64,000 nt of DNA from Mumia xiangluensis (GCF_010994095.1 NZ_WJYO01000003.1:310001-374000); one strand, 5' to 3'. Counted from the first letter of the stretch, positions 49,256-58,075 are shown. Made by a program: numbers and translations. The notes: a model not told the origin generated them from the sequence alone.

Positions 49256-50035
49256 TCACACCCGAGCCGTGTCCCGGCGGAACCGCCACACGGCGCCACC
49301 CACGAAGACGCCCAGCCAGACCAGCACGTTCAGCGCCGCCACCCACAGGTTGGCGTCGGCTCCCAGCGGGGCGCGGACGATCTCGGCGGCGCCGTACACC
49401 GGAGTGAGCTGGGCGACCGTGCCGAAGACGTCCCCGAGCTGATCCACGGGGACGAAGAGGCCGCCCGCGAACGCCAGCACCGCCAGGACCGGCCCGAGCA
49501 CCTGCATGACGTTCTCGCTCGGCAGCAGGTAGCCCATGAACAACCCGAACGCCGCGAAGACCAGCGAGCACACCCAGGCGAGGAGGGCGCAGGCGAGCGC
49601 CCGGTCCCACGGCAGGCTTGCGCCGGACAGCCGGCCGACGACGGTGACGACGACGACCGACGCTCCTCCGAGCACCATGGCGACGCACACCTTGACGTCG
49701 ACGTAGGCGAGGGGGTTGAGCGGGGTCAGCCGCAGCTGTCGGCTCCACCCGAGCGCTCGCTCGGTCGCGACCATCGCGCCGCCGCTGGTCGTGGCCACCA
49801 TCGCGCCGTACAGCGCCATGCTCACCATCACGTAGGCCGTGACGTTGCCCGCACCGGCCGACTGGTCGCGATAGCTGCTGCTGGTGCCGAAGAGGAGGAA
49901 GAACGCCGCGGGCATCACCAGCGTGAAGACCACCGTGCGGCGGTTGCGCAGCATCCGCCGCAGCTCCAGGCGGAGGAAGGTCGGCGAGAGGCCGCCCAGC
50001 GGCGGGACGCGACGGTCGAGCGCGGTGGTGCTCAT
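49256..50035 (-). CDS. ABC-2 type transporter permease
   Basis: 259 residues with six helices: TFLRLELRRMLRNRRTVVFTLVMPAAFFLLFG, VTAYVMVSMALYGAMVATTSGGAMVATERALGWSRQLRLTPLNPLAY (read in parts; the loop of ABC-2 permeases), VCVAMVLGGASVVVVTVVG, LLAWVCSLVFAAFGLFMGYLLP, VLGPVLAVLAFAGGLFVPVDQLG and LWVAALNVLVWLGVFVGGAVW. ATG at 50035 sits in the ATGA overlap with the ATPase. Confidence 0.93.
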   Translation of the reverse strand: MSTTALDRRVPPLGGLSPTFLRLELRRMLRNRRTVVFTLVMPAAFFLLFGTSSSYRDQSAGAGNVTAYVMVSMALYGAMVATTSGGAMVATERALGWSRQLRLTPLNPLAYVDVKVCVAMVLGGASVVVVTVVGRLSGASLPWDRALACALLAWVCSLVFAAFGLFMGYLLPSENVMQVLGPVLAVLAFAGGLFVPVDQLGDVFGTVAQLTPVYGAAEIVRAPLGADANLWVAALNVLVWLGVFVGGAVWRFRRDTARV

Positions 50036-50991
50036 GCGAGGACTCCTTCGGGCGTACGGCCCGGGCGGGCGTGCTCGGTGTCGGACGTGAGGGCGACGAA
50101 GGCGTCCTCGAGGTTGCGCGAGGTGATCTCGACGTCGCGGGCCGCGGTGCTGGTCAGGAGGTAGCGGGCGACCGCGTCGCTGTCGTCGGCACGGACGGCC
50201 ACCACATCGCCCCGGATCTCGACCGACTCCACCCCGGGGATCCGGGCCAGCGCGGTGCCGTCTGCCGCCGGGAGCGTCGCGCGCACGAGGCGTCCCGACG
50301 CGAGCGCCTTGATCTCGGCCGGCGTGCCGTCCGCGACGATCCGGCCGTGCCGGACGAGCACGATCCGATCGGCGTACGCGTCGGCCTCCTCGAGGTAGTG
50401 GGTCGCGAACAGCGTCGTCCTTCCTCGTACGGCGTCGGCGCGGATCGCGGCCCAGAAGTCTCGGCGCCCCTCGACGTCCATGCCGGTCGTCGGCTCGTCG
50501 AGGATGAGGAGGTCCGGGTCGGACAGCAGCGCCATCGCGAAGCGCAGCCGCTGCTGCTGCCCGCCGGAGCACTTGCCGACCAGGCGCCCGCGGACATCGG
50601 CGATCCCGGCACGCTCGAGCACCTCGTCGACCGGCCGCGCGGAGGGGTGGAGGCTCGCGACGAGCGCGACGGTCTCGGCGACGGTGTAGTCCTTGAGCAA
50701 CCCCCCGGTCTGCATCACCGCCGACACTGCTCCGCGCGCGATCGCAGCGCGTGGAGCCATCCCGTACACGCTGAGCGCGCCGGCGTCGGGCTCGGAGAGG
50801 CCGAGCACCAGGTCGATGGTCGTGGTCTTCCCGGCGCCGTTCGGTCCGAGGAACGCGACGACCTCTCCCGGCTGGACGACGAGGGAGAGATGGTCCACGG
50901 CCGTGACGCGTCCCCCGGCGGAGGGGAACGTCTTCACCACGTCGTCCAGGAGCACCGCCGGGGTGCCGTGCGGGTCGGTGTGCTTCGTCAT
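50032..50991 (-). CDS. ABC transporter ATP-binding protein
   Basis: 319 residues: Walker A GPNGAGKTTT, Q-loop MQTGG, signature CSGGQQQRLRFAMALLSDPDLLILDEPTTGMD with Walker B, H-loop FATHYLEEADAYADR. The signature begins C-S-G-G-Q rather than LSGGQ. C-terminal extension of about 90 residues (TSTAARDVEITSRNLEDAFVAL). First gene of the ABC-kinase-regulator operon; probably exports a membrane-active compound, with the kinase monitoring it. Divergent from serC, with 86 bp between starts. Confidence 0.95.
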   Translation of the reverse strand: MTKHTDPHGTPAVLLDDVVKTFPSAGGRVTAVDHLSLVVQPGEVVAFLGPNGAGKTTTIDLVLGLSEPDAGALSVYGMAPRAAIARGAVSAVMQTGGLLKDYTVAETVALVASLHPSARPVDEVLERAGIADVRGRLVGKCSGGQQQRLRFAMALLSDPDLLILDEPTTGMDVEGRRDFWAAIRADAVRGRTTLFATHYLEEADAYADRIVLVRHGRIVADGTPAEIKALASGRLVRATLPAADGTALARIPGVESVEIRGDVVAVRADDSDAVARYLLTSTAARDVEITSRNLEDAFVALTSDTEHARPGRTPEGVLA

Positions 50992-51077
50992 GTCTCGATC
51001 GTCGTCCGGTCCGGCCCCGCGCCCGTACGCCGAACGTCACGACCTCGCCCTGACATCTGTCACGCCCACCGTGAAGA

Positions 51078-52253
51078 ATGGCGCTCGTGCAGATCCCGAA
51101 GAAGCTCCTCCCGTCCGACGGACGATTCGGCTCCGGCCCCTCCAAGGTCCCCCATGCAGCCCTCGAGGCACTGGCGGGGTCGGCGGTGATCGGCACCTCT
51201 CACCGTCAGGCGCCCGTCCGCGAGCTCGTCGGCTCCGTACGCGCGCAGATGCGCGAGCTGTTCTCGCTCCCGGACGACTACGAGGTCGTCCTCGGGGTCG
51301 GCGGGTCGACGGCGTTCTTCGATGCCGCGACCTTCGGTCTGGTGCGTGAGCGCAGCCAGCACCTGGCGTTCGGCGAGTTCGGCGCGAAGTTCGCCAAGGC
51401 CGTGGCGGGCGCGCCGTTCCTCGACGAGCCGACCGTGCTGCGCAGCGAGCCGGGGACCCACCCCGACCCGGTCGCCGAGGAGGGCATCGACGCGTATGCG
51501 TGGGCGCACAACGAGACGTCGACCGGGGTCATGGCGCCGGTCCGCCGGGTCGACGGCGCCGCCGACGACGCGCTCGTGCTCATCGACGGCACCTCCGCTG
51601 CTGGTGCGACGCCGCTCGACGTCACCCAGAGCGACGTCTACTACTTCGCTCCCCAGAAGGCCCTGGCGTCCGACGCCGGGCTCTGGTTCGCGCTGATGTC
51701 ACCCGCAGCGGTCGCGCGGGTCGAGGAGATCGCGGCGTCCGGGCGGTGGATCCCGGCGTTCTTCGACCTCACGCTGGCCCTCGAGAACTCCCGCAAGGAC
51801 CAGACCCACAACACGCCGCCGGTCGCGTCGCTGTTCTGGACCGACCACCAGCTGCGTTGGCTGCTCGACAACGGCGGGCTCCCCTGGTCCGTGGCGCGCT
51901 GCGAGGACTCGTCGTCGCGGCTGTACGGCTGGGCGGAGCAGTCGGACTACGCGACGCCGTTCGTCTCCGACCCCGGCAAGCAGTCGTCGACCGTCGTCAC
52001 GATCGACCTCGAGGGTGTCGAGGCCGCCGCGGTGTCGGCGGCGCTGCGCGAGAACGGCATCCTCGACGTCGACGGCTACCGCGGTCTCGGTCGCAACCAG
52101 CTCCGGATCGCGACCTTCCCGGCGATCGACCCGGACGACGTCTCGCAGCTCGTCCGGTGCATCGACCACGTCGTGGAGAAGCTCAGCGTGGAGAAGCTCG
52201 GCGTCGAGAAGCTCGGCGTCGAGAAGCGCGGGGTCGACCACCCGGCGGAGTGA
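51078..52253 (+). CDS. serC: Phosphoserine transaminase
   Basis: 391 residues, PLP enzyme converting 3-phosphohydroxypyruvate to phosphoserine in serine synthesis, of the actinobacterial type. Core motifs: RFGSGPSKVPHAALEAL, IGTSHRQAPVRELV, GVGGSTAFFDAATF, AWAHNETSTGVMAPVRRV, LIDGTSAAGATPLD and YYFAPQKALASDAG with PLP-lysine 194. The C-terminus carries four copies of a five-residue repeat (VEKLS, VEKLG, VEKLG, VEKRG; residues 366-385) that is not part of the fold. GTG at 51087 is an alternative start; the Shine-Dalgarno for either is weak. Confidence 0.95.
   Translation: MALVQIPKKLLPSDGRFGSGPSKVPHAALEALAGSAVIGTSHRQAPVRELVGSVRAQMRELFSLPDDYEVVLGVGGSTAFFDAATFGLVRERSQHLAFGEFGAKFAKAVAGAPFLDEPTVLRSEPGTHPDPVAEEGIDAYAWAHNETSTGVMAPVRRVDGAADDALVLIDGTSAAGATPLDVTQSDVYYFAPQKALASDAGLWFALMSPAAVARVEEIAASGRWIPAFFDLTLALENSRKDQTHNTPPVASLFWTDHQLRWLLDNGGLPWSVARCEDSSSRLYGWAEQSDYATPFVSDPGKQSSTVVTIDLEGVEAAAVSAALRENGILDVDGYRGLGRNQLRIATFPAIDPDDVSQLVRCIDHVVEKLSVEKLGVEKLGVEKRGVDHPAE
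52173..52232. repeat. 15-bp tandem repeat in the 3' coding region of serC
   Basis: Four units of 15 bp: GTGGAGAAGCTCAGC, then three variants with GGC or GGG in the last codon and GTC for GTG. The unit is a multiple of three, so each change adds five residues (VEKLx) without breaking the frame. Copies differ at only 1-3 positions, which suggests recent slippage expansion. Confidence 0.9.
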
Positions 52254-52259
52254 GCGGCC

Positions 52260-53159
52260 TCAGTCGAGGTCGATGATCCCGCTGGCGGGAGCGAGCATGG
52301 CGGCTCGCTGCTCCTCCGGAAGGGTGACGCGCTGGATCGGCGAGGGGAGCCCTTCGCTGCCCACCAGGACCGAGGTGCCGTCGGGCTCGGCGGCGAGGGA
52401 CTCGCTCTGGCGGGTCTCGGGCAGGGTCGCGGACCAGGTCTCCTGCCAGGTGGTCGCGTCGAGGACGTGGACGCCGAGGTACGTGCGGAGCACGACCTGC
52501 GCGCCGTCGGGCAGGAAGTCGCCGTCGGTGACCAGGGCAGGCGCCTCGGCCTCGGCCATGGGCTGGGCGACGTTCACGCTCGTACGGCTCAGGGGCTGCG
52601 GCAACCGGTAGACCTGACCGCCGAGCAGTCCCTTGGACACGATGAACATGCCGTGCCCGGACGGGTCGGCGAGCAGCGCCTCGGCATCGGCGCTGCCGTC
52701 TGCGTAGCGCACCTCGTAGCGCAGCGGCCGGACCGACTTCTCCCCGAGCACGGGCTCCTCGATGGCGAGCAGCGAGACCGTCGACCGGATCGCGTCGTTG
52801 TCGCCGATGTCGGCGACCCAGAGCGTGCCGTCGTGGTCGATCGCGAGCGCCTCGGTGTCGACGACCTCGGCGCCGGCCAGCCGCGTCGCGCCGACCACGT
52901 CGCCGGTGGACACCTCGATGGTGAACACGGTCGGGACGTTGCCGGAGTCGTTGATCGTGTAGGCCAGCTCAGGGTCCCGCTTGCTCACCACGAGCGCACT
53001 GGACTCCGGGACACGCGCGTCGGTGATCGTGCTGACGCGCTCGACATCGACCTCGCCGTCGGCGGCCCGCGCCTCGCGCGCGAGCGCTGCGACCAGGACG
53101 ATGACGAGAAGGACCACGAGAAGGCCCGGGATCAAGGCCCTGCGGTGTCGCGGATTCAT
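52260..53159 (-). CDS. Exported beta-propeller-like protein
   Basis: 299 residues. N-terminal membrane helix/signal (RALIPGLLVVLLVIVLVAALARE), possibly uncleaved. The rest has about five propeller blades: TINDSGNVPTVFTIEVSTGDVVGATRLAG, TEALAIDHDGTLWVADIGDNDAIRSTVSLLAIEEP, YADGSADAEALLADPSGHGMFIVSKG, VVLRTYLGVHVLDATTWQETWSAT, SESLAAEPDGTSVLVGSEG. Acidic loop motifs such as DIGDND recall calcium-binding or esterase-like extracellular proteins; no family is certain. Ends 6 bp from serC, convergent. Confidence 0.75.
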   Translation of the reverse strand: MNPRHRRALIPGLLVVLLVIVLVAALAREARAADGEVDVERVSTITDARVPESSALVVSKRDPELAYTINDSGNVPTVFTIEVSTGDVVGATRLAGAEVVDTEALAIDHDGTLWVADIGDNDAIRSTVSLLAIEEPVLGEKSVRPLRYEVRYADGSADAEALLADPSGHGMFIVSKGLLGGQVYRLPQPLSRTSVNVAQPMAEAEAPALVTDGDFLPDGAQVVLRTYLGVHVLDATTWQETWSATLPETRQSESLAAEPDGTSVLVGSEGLPSPIQRVTLPEEQRAAMLAPASGIIDLD

Positions 53160-53252
53160 GAGGTCGGGGTCGCTCCTGCTTGGTGATCGACTGAACTGCC
53201 CCCGATCGCCGAGAGTATCGGGTCGACCCCCGGCGCGTACAGACGGCCGCGC

Positions 53253-54014
53253 CTACGCGCCTGCCTCCGCGAAGCGCCCGGCGACCTCCTCGAGGAGCTC
53301 CTTGCGTCCGTCCACCGTGAACGTCGTCGCGTCGCCGCGTCCCCACAGCCACAGGTAGATGTCGTGCGGGTGCCCTTCGACGGTCAGGTCAGGGGTGTCG
53401 TGCTCCCCCGCCGTCACGACGACCTCGCTGCGCGAGAGGTCGACCGTCCACGCGCGCTCGTCGGTGCGGACCACGACCACGGCGTCGACCGGGTGCGCTG
53501 TCTCGTCCTCGTCGTCCCACCACGGGCCACCGACGAGGACGGTCAGGAACTCGTCGATCCCGTCCTGGGCGACCGCGCTCTCGACCTGTCCAACCTCGGC
53601 GCCGGCGGCCTGCTCGGCGTCGACACGATGCATCGTCGCCTCGAGCGCCATCCGCCGGAACCAGAAGCCGTTCGTGCGGTCCTCGGGATACCAGGTGTAG
53701 CGGACCTGACGGGGGCCGCGCTGCTGGAGCTCGGCCAGCAGGACGGCCGACTCGTCGGCGAGCAGGCGGCGTACGTCGGAGGTGTCCAGGCCGGTGACGG
53801 GCCAGGGCGGCTCGCTCGCCGTACGGATCGACTCGACCTTGTGGCGGAACACGCGGGCGACGTGCTCCAGCAGGTCGCGGACCGTCCAGCCAGGACAGTT
53901 CGGCACCGACGCATCGAGATCCTCGGAGATCTCGAGCATCCGCTCGACCTCCGTCTTGAGCACGGCCAGGTAGACGTCCCAAGGGAGACGGTCCTCGACA
54001 TCGCTCGGAGCCAT
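53253..54014 (-). CDS. Maleylpyruvate isomerase family mycothiol-dependent protein
   Basis: 253 residues of the MDMPI/DinB-like four-helix bundle family. Metal/thiol site pieces: NCPGWTVRDLLEHVARVFRHKVESI near residues 40-65 (H in LLEHVARVFRH) and the later ALEATMHRVDAEQAAG. A C-terminal domain (about 160-250) with TAGEHDTPDLTVEGHPHDIYLWLWGRG is the MDMPI C-terminal domain. Such proteins use mycothiol in thiol chemistry in actinobacteria; the physiological reaction is unknown for most. ATG at 54014 chosen. Confidence 0.87.
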   Translation of the reverse strand: MAPSDVEDRLPWDVYLAVLKTEVERMLEISEDLDASVPNCPGWTVRDLLEHVARVFRHKVESIRTASEPPWPVTGLDTSDVRRLLADESAVLLAELQQRGPRQVRYTWYPEDRTNGFWFRRMALEATMHRVDAEQAAGAEVGQVESAVAQDGIDEFLTVLVGGPWWDDEDETAHPVDAVVVVRTDERAWTVDLSRSEVVVTAGEHDTPDLTVEGHPHDIYLWLWGRGDATTFTVDGRKELLEEVAGRFAEAGA

Positions 54015-54066
54015 GCGTCCAGCCTGCCACGGCGAGCGGATCAGACCAGGGTTTCTCGCGGGCTGG

Positions 54067-55440
54067 TCACACGTCCGAGCGCACCGGCGCCGGAACCTCC
54101 GCGACCGCGGCGTCCAGCCGGGCGGCGTCGTCGAGCGCCTCGACGGCGTCGCCGCGGCGCACGGCGGCACGAGGATCACGCGGAACCACCGCGAGGCGCG
54201 GACGAGTGCGTACGTCGAGCTGCAGCTGCAGCCCGCCGCGCACGAGGTAGTAGGCGGTGGCCGACCCGATGCCGATCGCGGCGACGATGCCGCCGAGGAT
54301 CAGCGTCCAGCGGGCACCGAAGGTCTCGCCGACCCATCCGATGGCCGGGGCGCCGAGGGGGGTGCCACCCATGAACACCATCAGGTAGAGCGCGGCGACG
54401 CGGCCACGCATCTGGGGAGTCACCGTGAGCTGGATGTAGGCGTTCGCGGCAGTGACCATCGTCAGCGCACTGAGACCGAGGAGCGGAAGCACGAGCGCGA
54501 ACGCGAGGTAGGTCGGCATGAGCCCGGCAGCGATCTCCACGGCGACGAACACGAGCGCGGCGCCGACGACGAGCCTCCGCGTGGGTCGCTCCCGCCGGGC
54601 AGCGAGCAGCGCGCCGGCGAGCGACCCGATTGCCATGATCGAGCCGAGCACACCGTACGCCTGGGCGCCCTTGCCGAACACCTCGGTCGCCATGAGGGCC
54701 GACGTCATCTGGAAGTTCATCCCGAACGTACCGACGAAGAACACGGTGGCGAGGATCAGGATCAGGTCGGGACGTGACCGGACGTATCGCACGCCGGCTC
54801 GGACCGCCCCTCTCCCGCGTGACGCCGGCGTCGCGGGCCGCAGGTCGTGGGTCCGCAGTGCGAGCAGGGACATGAACACCGCGAAGTAGCTCACAGCGTT
54901 GAGCAGGATCACCCAGCCCGTGGCGACGACGCCCGACCCGAGGGCCGCGATCATCACGCCGGCGACCGCTGGGCCGATCATGCGTCCCGAGTTGAACGAG
55001 GCGCTGTTGAGGCCGACGGCATTGGCGAGATCGTCCTTGCCGACCATCTCGACCACGAACGACTGGCGTGCGGGCGCGTCGAACGCCGTCGCGACGCCGA
55101 AGACGAACGCGAGGACGTACACGTGCCAGGCCTGCGCGACGCCCGTGATGGCGAGGACGCCGAGGACGGCGGCGGGCACGGCCATCGCGACCTGGGTGAG
55201 CATCAGGACCCGTCGCTTGGGGAACCGGTCGGCGACGACGCCTGCGAGCGGGGAGAACAGGAGCGCCGGCAGGAGCTGCAACCCGGTCGTGATGCCGAGG
55301 GCGAGCCCGCTGCCGGTGAGGGCGAGGACGAGCCAGTCCTGGGCGACACGCTGCATCCAGGTGCCGATGTTGGAGATCAGGGCACCAGAGGCGTACACCC
55401 GGTAGTTGCGGACGGAGAGCGCACGGAACGTGGGGCTCAC
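54067..55440 (-). CDS. MFS transporter (EntS-like)
   Basis: 457 residues, 12 helices: SVRNYRVYASGALISNIGTWMQRVAQDWLVLALTGSG (read in parts), GVVADRFPKRRVLMLTQ, DAPARQSFVVEMVGKDDLANAVGLNSASFNSGRMIGPAVAGV. Same branch as the protein at 35152-36420. It carries a long C-terminal cytoplasmic tail (about 60 residues, Arg/Asp/Ala-rich). The gene follows a MarR gene with a 4-bp ATGA overlap, so the MarR protein probably represses both. Confidence 0.93.
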   Translation of the reverse strand: MSPTFRALSVRNYRVYASGALISNIGTWMQRVAQDWLVLALTGSGLALGITTGLQLLPALLFSPLAGVVADRFPKRRVLMLTQVAMAVPAAVLGVLAITGVAQAWHVYVLAFVFGVATAFDAPARQSFVVEMVGKDDLANAVGLNSASFNSGRMIGPAVAGVMIAALGSGVVATGWVILLNAVSYFAVFMSLLALRTHDLRPATPASRGRGAVRAGVRYVRSRPDLILILATVFFVGTFGMNFQMTSALMATEVFGKGAQAYGVLGSIMAIGSLAGALLAARRERPTRRLVVGAALVFVAVEIAAGLMPTYLAFALVLPLLGLSALTMVTAANAYIQLTVTPQMRGRVAALYLMVFMGGTPLGAPAIGWVGETFGARWTLILGGIVAAIGIGSATAYYLVRGGLQLQLDVRTRPRLAVVPRDPRAAVRRGDAVEALDDAARLDAAVAEVPAPVRSDV

Positions 55441-55850
55441 TCGCTCACGACCAGCTTCTCGAGGAGCGCGGCTGCGTCGCGGAGGACGGCGCGCTCCTCG
55501 GTGGTGAGGGCGGCGAGTCGGCCGGCGAGCCAGGTGTCACGACGGTCGCGCTCGACCGCGAGACCTTCCCGGCCCTCCTGGCTGATCGAGACGACGACCT
55601 GGCGTCGGTCCGTCGGATGGGTCGTGCGCTCCACGAGGCCGTTGTCCACCAGGCAGTTCACGGTGCGGGTGACCGACGGCGGCTGAACCTGCTCGATGGC
55701 GGCGATCGCGCCCGGCGTCAGGGGGCCGTGGTGGTGGAGAGTCCCGAGGATGCTGATCTGGTTGGGCGTGAGGTCGGAGTGACGCTCCTGGCGAAGGCGG
55801 CGGTTGAGACGCGCGATCGCAGCGGCGAGCTTCTGGGCGTCGGTAGGCAT
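55437..55850 (-). CDS. MarR family transcriptional regulator
   Basis: 137 residues, complete MarR fold: helix 1 AAAIARLNRRLRQERHSDLTPNQISILGTLHHHGPLTPGAIAAIEQVQPPSVTRTVNCLVDNGLVERTTHPTDRRQVVVSISQEGREGL (read in parts); the wing includes the conserved DRRQV. It is translated together with the downstream MFS exporter. An AT-rich block with the inverted repeat GTTAA-N9-TTAAC lies just upstream. Confidence 0.95.
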   Translation of the reverse strand: MPTDAQKLAAAIARLNRRLRQERHSDLTPNQISILGTLHHHGPLTPGAIAAIEQVQPPSVTRTVNCLVDNGLVERTTHPTDRRQVVVSISQEGREGLAVERDRRDTWLAGRLAALTTEERAVLRDAAALLEKLVVSE

Positions 55851-55875
55851 ACGTCCAGACTAGGTCGTTGCCTCG

Positions 55876-55894
55876 GTTAATTAAAACTGTTAAC
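55876..55894 (-). promoter_or_regulatory. MarR-type operator in an AT-rich promoter
   Basis: GTTAATTAAAACTGTTAAC is a 19-bp block with 5-bp inverted ends (GTTAA/TTAAC) and the inner palindrome TTAATTAA. It is by far the most AT-rich stretch of its neighbourhood and lies 26 bp before the marR start on the minus strand. Autorepression is the likely meaning. Confidence 0.55.
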
Positions 55895-55908
55895 GAATGA
55901 GTCGCGTC

Positions 55909-55943
55909 ACCCTGGGCGGCGCCGTACGGTCGCCGCCCAGGGT
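55909..55943 (-). terminator. Terminator of the purine permease gene
   Basis: ACCCTGGGCGGCG pairs perfectly over 13 bp with CGCCGCCCAGGGT around the loop CCGTACGGT. It begins 6 bp past the stop of the NCS2 permease gene on the minus strand and shields the MarR promoter downstream. Confidence 0.75.
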
Positions 55944-55949
55944 CCGCGC

Positions 55950-57401
55950 TCAGCTGATCCAGCGGGTGATCGGGTCGATCGCGAAGTACAGGAGGAACAT
56001 CACCGCGACGATCCACATCAGGAGGTGGACCTCGCGCGCCTTCCCCCGGACGACCTTGATGAGCACGTACGACAGGAACCCGGCACCGATGCCGACGCTG
56101 ATCGAGTACGTGAACGGCATCAGGGCGATCGTCAGGAAGGCAGGGATCGCGAGCTCGATGTCCTTCCACGGGATCTCGCTCACCTGCTGCATCATCAGGA
56201 AGCCGACGAGCACGAGCGCCGGGACCGCCGCCTCGTTCGGGATGTGGGACACCACCGGCGAGAAGATCGTCGCGAGCAGGAACAGCACGCCGGTGACGAT
56301 CGCCGCGAGGCCCGTGCGAGCACCGTCGCCGACACCGGACGCCGACTCGACGTACGCCGTGTTGCTGGAGACGCTCGCCGCACCACCCGCAACGGCGCCG
56401 ATGGAGTCGACGACGAGGATCCGCTGAGCACCCTCCGGGGTGCCGTCCTCGTCGTTGAGGTCGGCCTCGGCGCCGATCGCCGTCATCGTGCCCATCGTGT
56501 CGAAGAAGTCCGCGAGCAGGAGCGTGAAGACGAGCAGGACCGCCGTGACGAAGCCGACACGCTCGAACGAGCCGAGCAGCGAGAAGTCACCCAGGAGCGA
56601 GAAGTCCGGCATGTCGACGAAGGTGTCCGGGATGGTCGGGACGTTGAGGTTCCAGCCCTTCGACGCCGCGTCGCCGCCCGACGCACCCGCGTCGGTGATC
56701 GCCTCGACGACCACGGCGATGACGGTCGTCGCGAGGATGCCGATCAGGATCGCGCCGCGGACACCACGGGCGTACAGGCCGATCATCAGGGCGAGGCCGA
56801 TGCAGAACACGAGGACGGGCCAGCCGGAGAGCTCGCCGCCGATGCCCAGGCCGATGGGCGGGGACGGGTTGCCGGTCGTCCGGACCACACCCGCATTGAC
56901 GAGACCGACCAGCGCGATGAACAGACCGATGCCGACGGAGATCGCCATCTTGAGCGGCAGCGGGACCGCATCGAAGACCGCCTTCCGGAAGCCCGTGAGG
57001 ACGAGCACCAGGATGACGAGACCCTCGATGACGACCAGGCCCATCGCGTCGGCCCACGTCATCTGGCTCGCGACGGAGTAGGCGACGAAGGCGTTGAGGC
57101 CGAGCCCCGTCGCCATCGCCAGCGGGAAGTTCGCGACCGCACCCATGAGGATGCTCATCACGCCCGCCACGAGGGCCGTGGCTGCAGCGACGAGTGCGAA
57201 CGCCTCGGCCTGCGAGCCGCCGCCGAGGTAGTTGCCGTCGACGTCCGGAACGCCGGCGATGATGATCGGGTTGAGCACGATGATGTACGCCATCGTGAAG
57301 AACGTGACGACTCCGCCACGAACCTCACGTGCGACGGTGGACCTTCGCTGGGAGATCTTGAAATAGCGGTCCAGTGAACCGGTCGCGGTCTGGGTGGACA
57401 T
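55950..57401 (-). CDS. NCS2 family purine permease (AzgA-like)
   Basis: 483 residues, 12-14 helices; proton-coupled uptake of adenine, guanine or hypoxanthine in the AzgA/GhxP branch. Signatures: LDRYFKISQRRSTVAREVRGGVVTFFTMAYIIVLNP, TALVAGVMSILMGAVANFPLAMATGLGLNAFVAYS, LLLADFFDTMGTMTAIGAEADL, SSNTAYVESASGVGDGARTGLAAIVTGVLFL (each read in parts; the TAYVESASG motif is typical). A loop between helices at about 230-265 is longer than usual (DAGASGGDAASKGWNLNVP). Divergent from the DUF2530 gene at 49 bp. Confidence 0.94.
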   Translation of the reverse strand: MSTQTATGSLDRYFKISQRRSTVAREVRGGVVTFFTMAYIIVLNPIIIAGVPDVDGNYLGGGSQAEAFALVAAATALVAGVMSILMGAVANFPLAMATGLGLNAFVAYSVASQMTWADAMGLVVIEGLVILVLVLTGFRKAVFDAVPLPLKMAISVGIGLFIALVGLVNAGVVRTTGNPSPPIGLGIGGELSGWPVLVFCIGLALMIGLYARGVRGAILIGILATTVIAVVVEAITDAGASGGDAASKGWNLNVPTIPDTFVDMPDFSLLGDFSLLGSFERVGFVTAVLLVFTLLLADFFDTMGTMTAIGAEADLNDEDGTPEGAQRILVVDSIGAVAGGAASVSSNTAYVESASGVGDGARTGLAAIVTGVLFLLATIFSPVVSHIPNEAAVPALVLVGFLMMQQVSEIPWKDIELAIPAFLTIALMPFTYSISVGIGAGFLSYVLIKVVRGKAREVHLLMWIVAVMFLLYFAIDPITRWIS

Positions 57402-57449
57402 GAAGCTCCTGACGGTACGAATTAGGACAGTTCCCCAGGGAGGTACTGT

Positions 57450-58010
57450 ATGGGCGTGGCGGCAGGCAAGCGGAAACTCACATCGGAACCGGCTCCGAAG
57501 CGTGGTCGCGGTCACACCGGCAGCCGCAAGGCTGATCGTGCCCAACCTGAGGAGAAGCCCGCAACCGGGCGACGTGCCGCTCGCTCGACTCCTCCACCTG
57601 CACCCGCAGCCGCCCCCGAGCCGGTCGTCCCGGCCACGCCAGCGCCCGTCGCGTCGTCGCCGGTCTCAGAACCCGCCACCGAGCCCACCGCGCCGCGTCG
57701 TCGCGCGCACGGCCTCGACCGTCCGGAGGTCACCGAGCTCGAGATCGGGAGCACCGTCCACCGCGTGGTCCCGGACCCGAAGCCGCTGGACGTCGACGGC
57801 ATCCGGACGATGACGGTCGGGTCGATCCTGTGGCTCGCTGCCTTCCTCGGGCTGCTCCCGTTCCTCGGCACCCTGCAGCGCAACGGCGACGTCTGGTGGC
57901 TGTGGACCTGCCTCGCCGGCTTCGGCCTCGGCCTCCTCGGCGTCGAGTACTGCCGCCGTCGCAAGGTCGCGCTCGAGGCCGAGGACGAGACCGACGCGAC
58001 CGCCGGCTGA
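57450..58010 (+). CDS. DUF2530 domain-containing protein
   Basis: 186 residues. The N-terminal 90 are disordered, Pro/Ala/Thr/Arg-rich. The C-terminal part is DUF2530: VPDPKPLDVDGIRTMTVGSILWLAAFLGLLPFLGTLQRNGDVWWLWTCLAGFGLGLLGVEYCRRRK (read in parts), with two membrane helices and the PDPKPLDVDG lead-in. The family is actinobacterial and of unknown function. GGGAGG lies 8 nt before the ATG. In mycobacteria a DUF2530 gene also lies close to a marR gene and serC, as far as I recall. Confidence 0.92.
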   Translation: MGVAAGKRKLTSEPAPKRGRGHTGSRKADRAQPEEKPATGRRAARSTPPPAPAAAPEPVVPATPAPVASSPVSEPATEPTAPRRRAHGLDRPEVTELEIGSTVHRVVPDPKPLDVDGIRTMTVGSILWLAAFLGLLPFLGTLQRNGDVWWLWTCLAGFGLGLLGVEYCRRRKVALEAEDETDATAG

Positions 58011-58023
58011 CCCACCACGGACG

Positions 58024-58059
58024 ACGAGGGGCCGCTCCCGATCGGGAGCGGCCCCTCGT
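58024..58059. terminator. Bidirectional terminator (36-bp perfect palindrome)
   Basis: ACGAGGGGCCGCTCCCGA followed by its exact complement, giving 16 or more base pairs around a GATC tip. It lies between the DUF2530 gene (stop 58010) and the convergent exporter gene (stop 58076) and can stop both transcripts. Confidence 0.85.
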
Positions 58060-58075
58060 ACGTTCCGGGCGGACG

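Noticed and set aside
57402-57449. Purine riboswitch between the NCS2 permease and DUF2530 genes
   Set aside because: The 48-bp gap between the divergent starts is too short for the purine aptamer and shows no matching stems.
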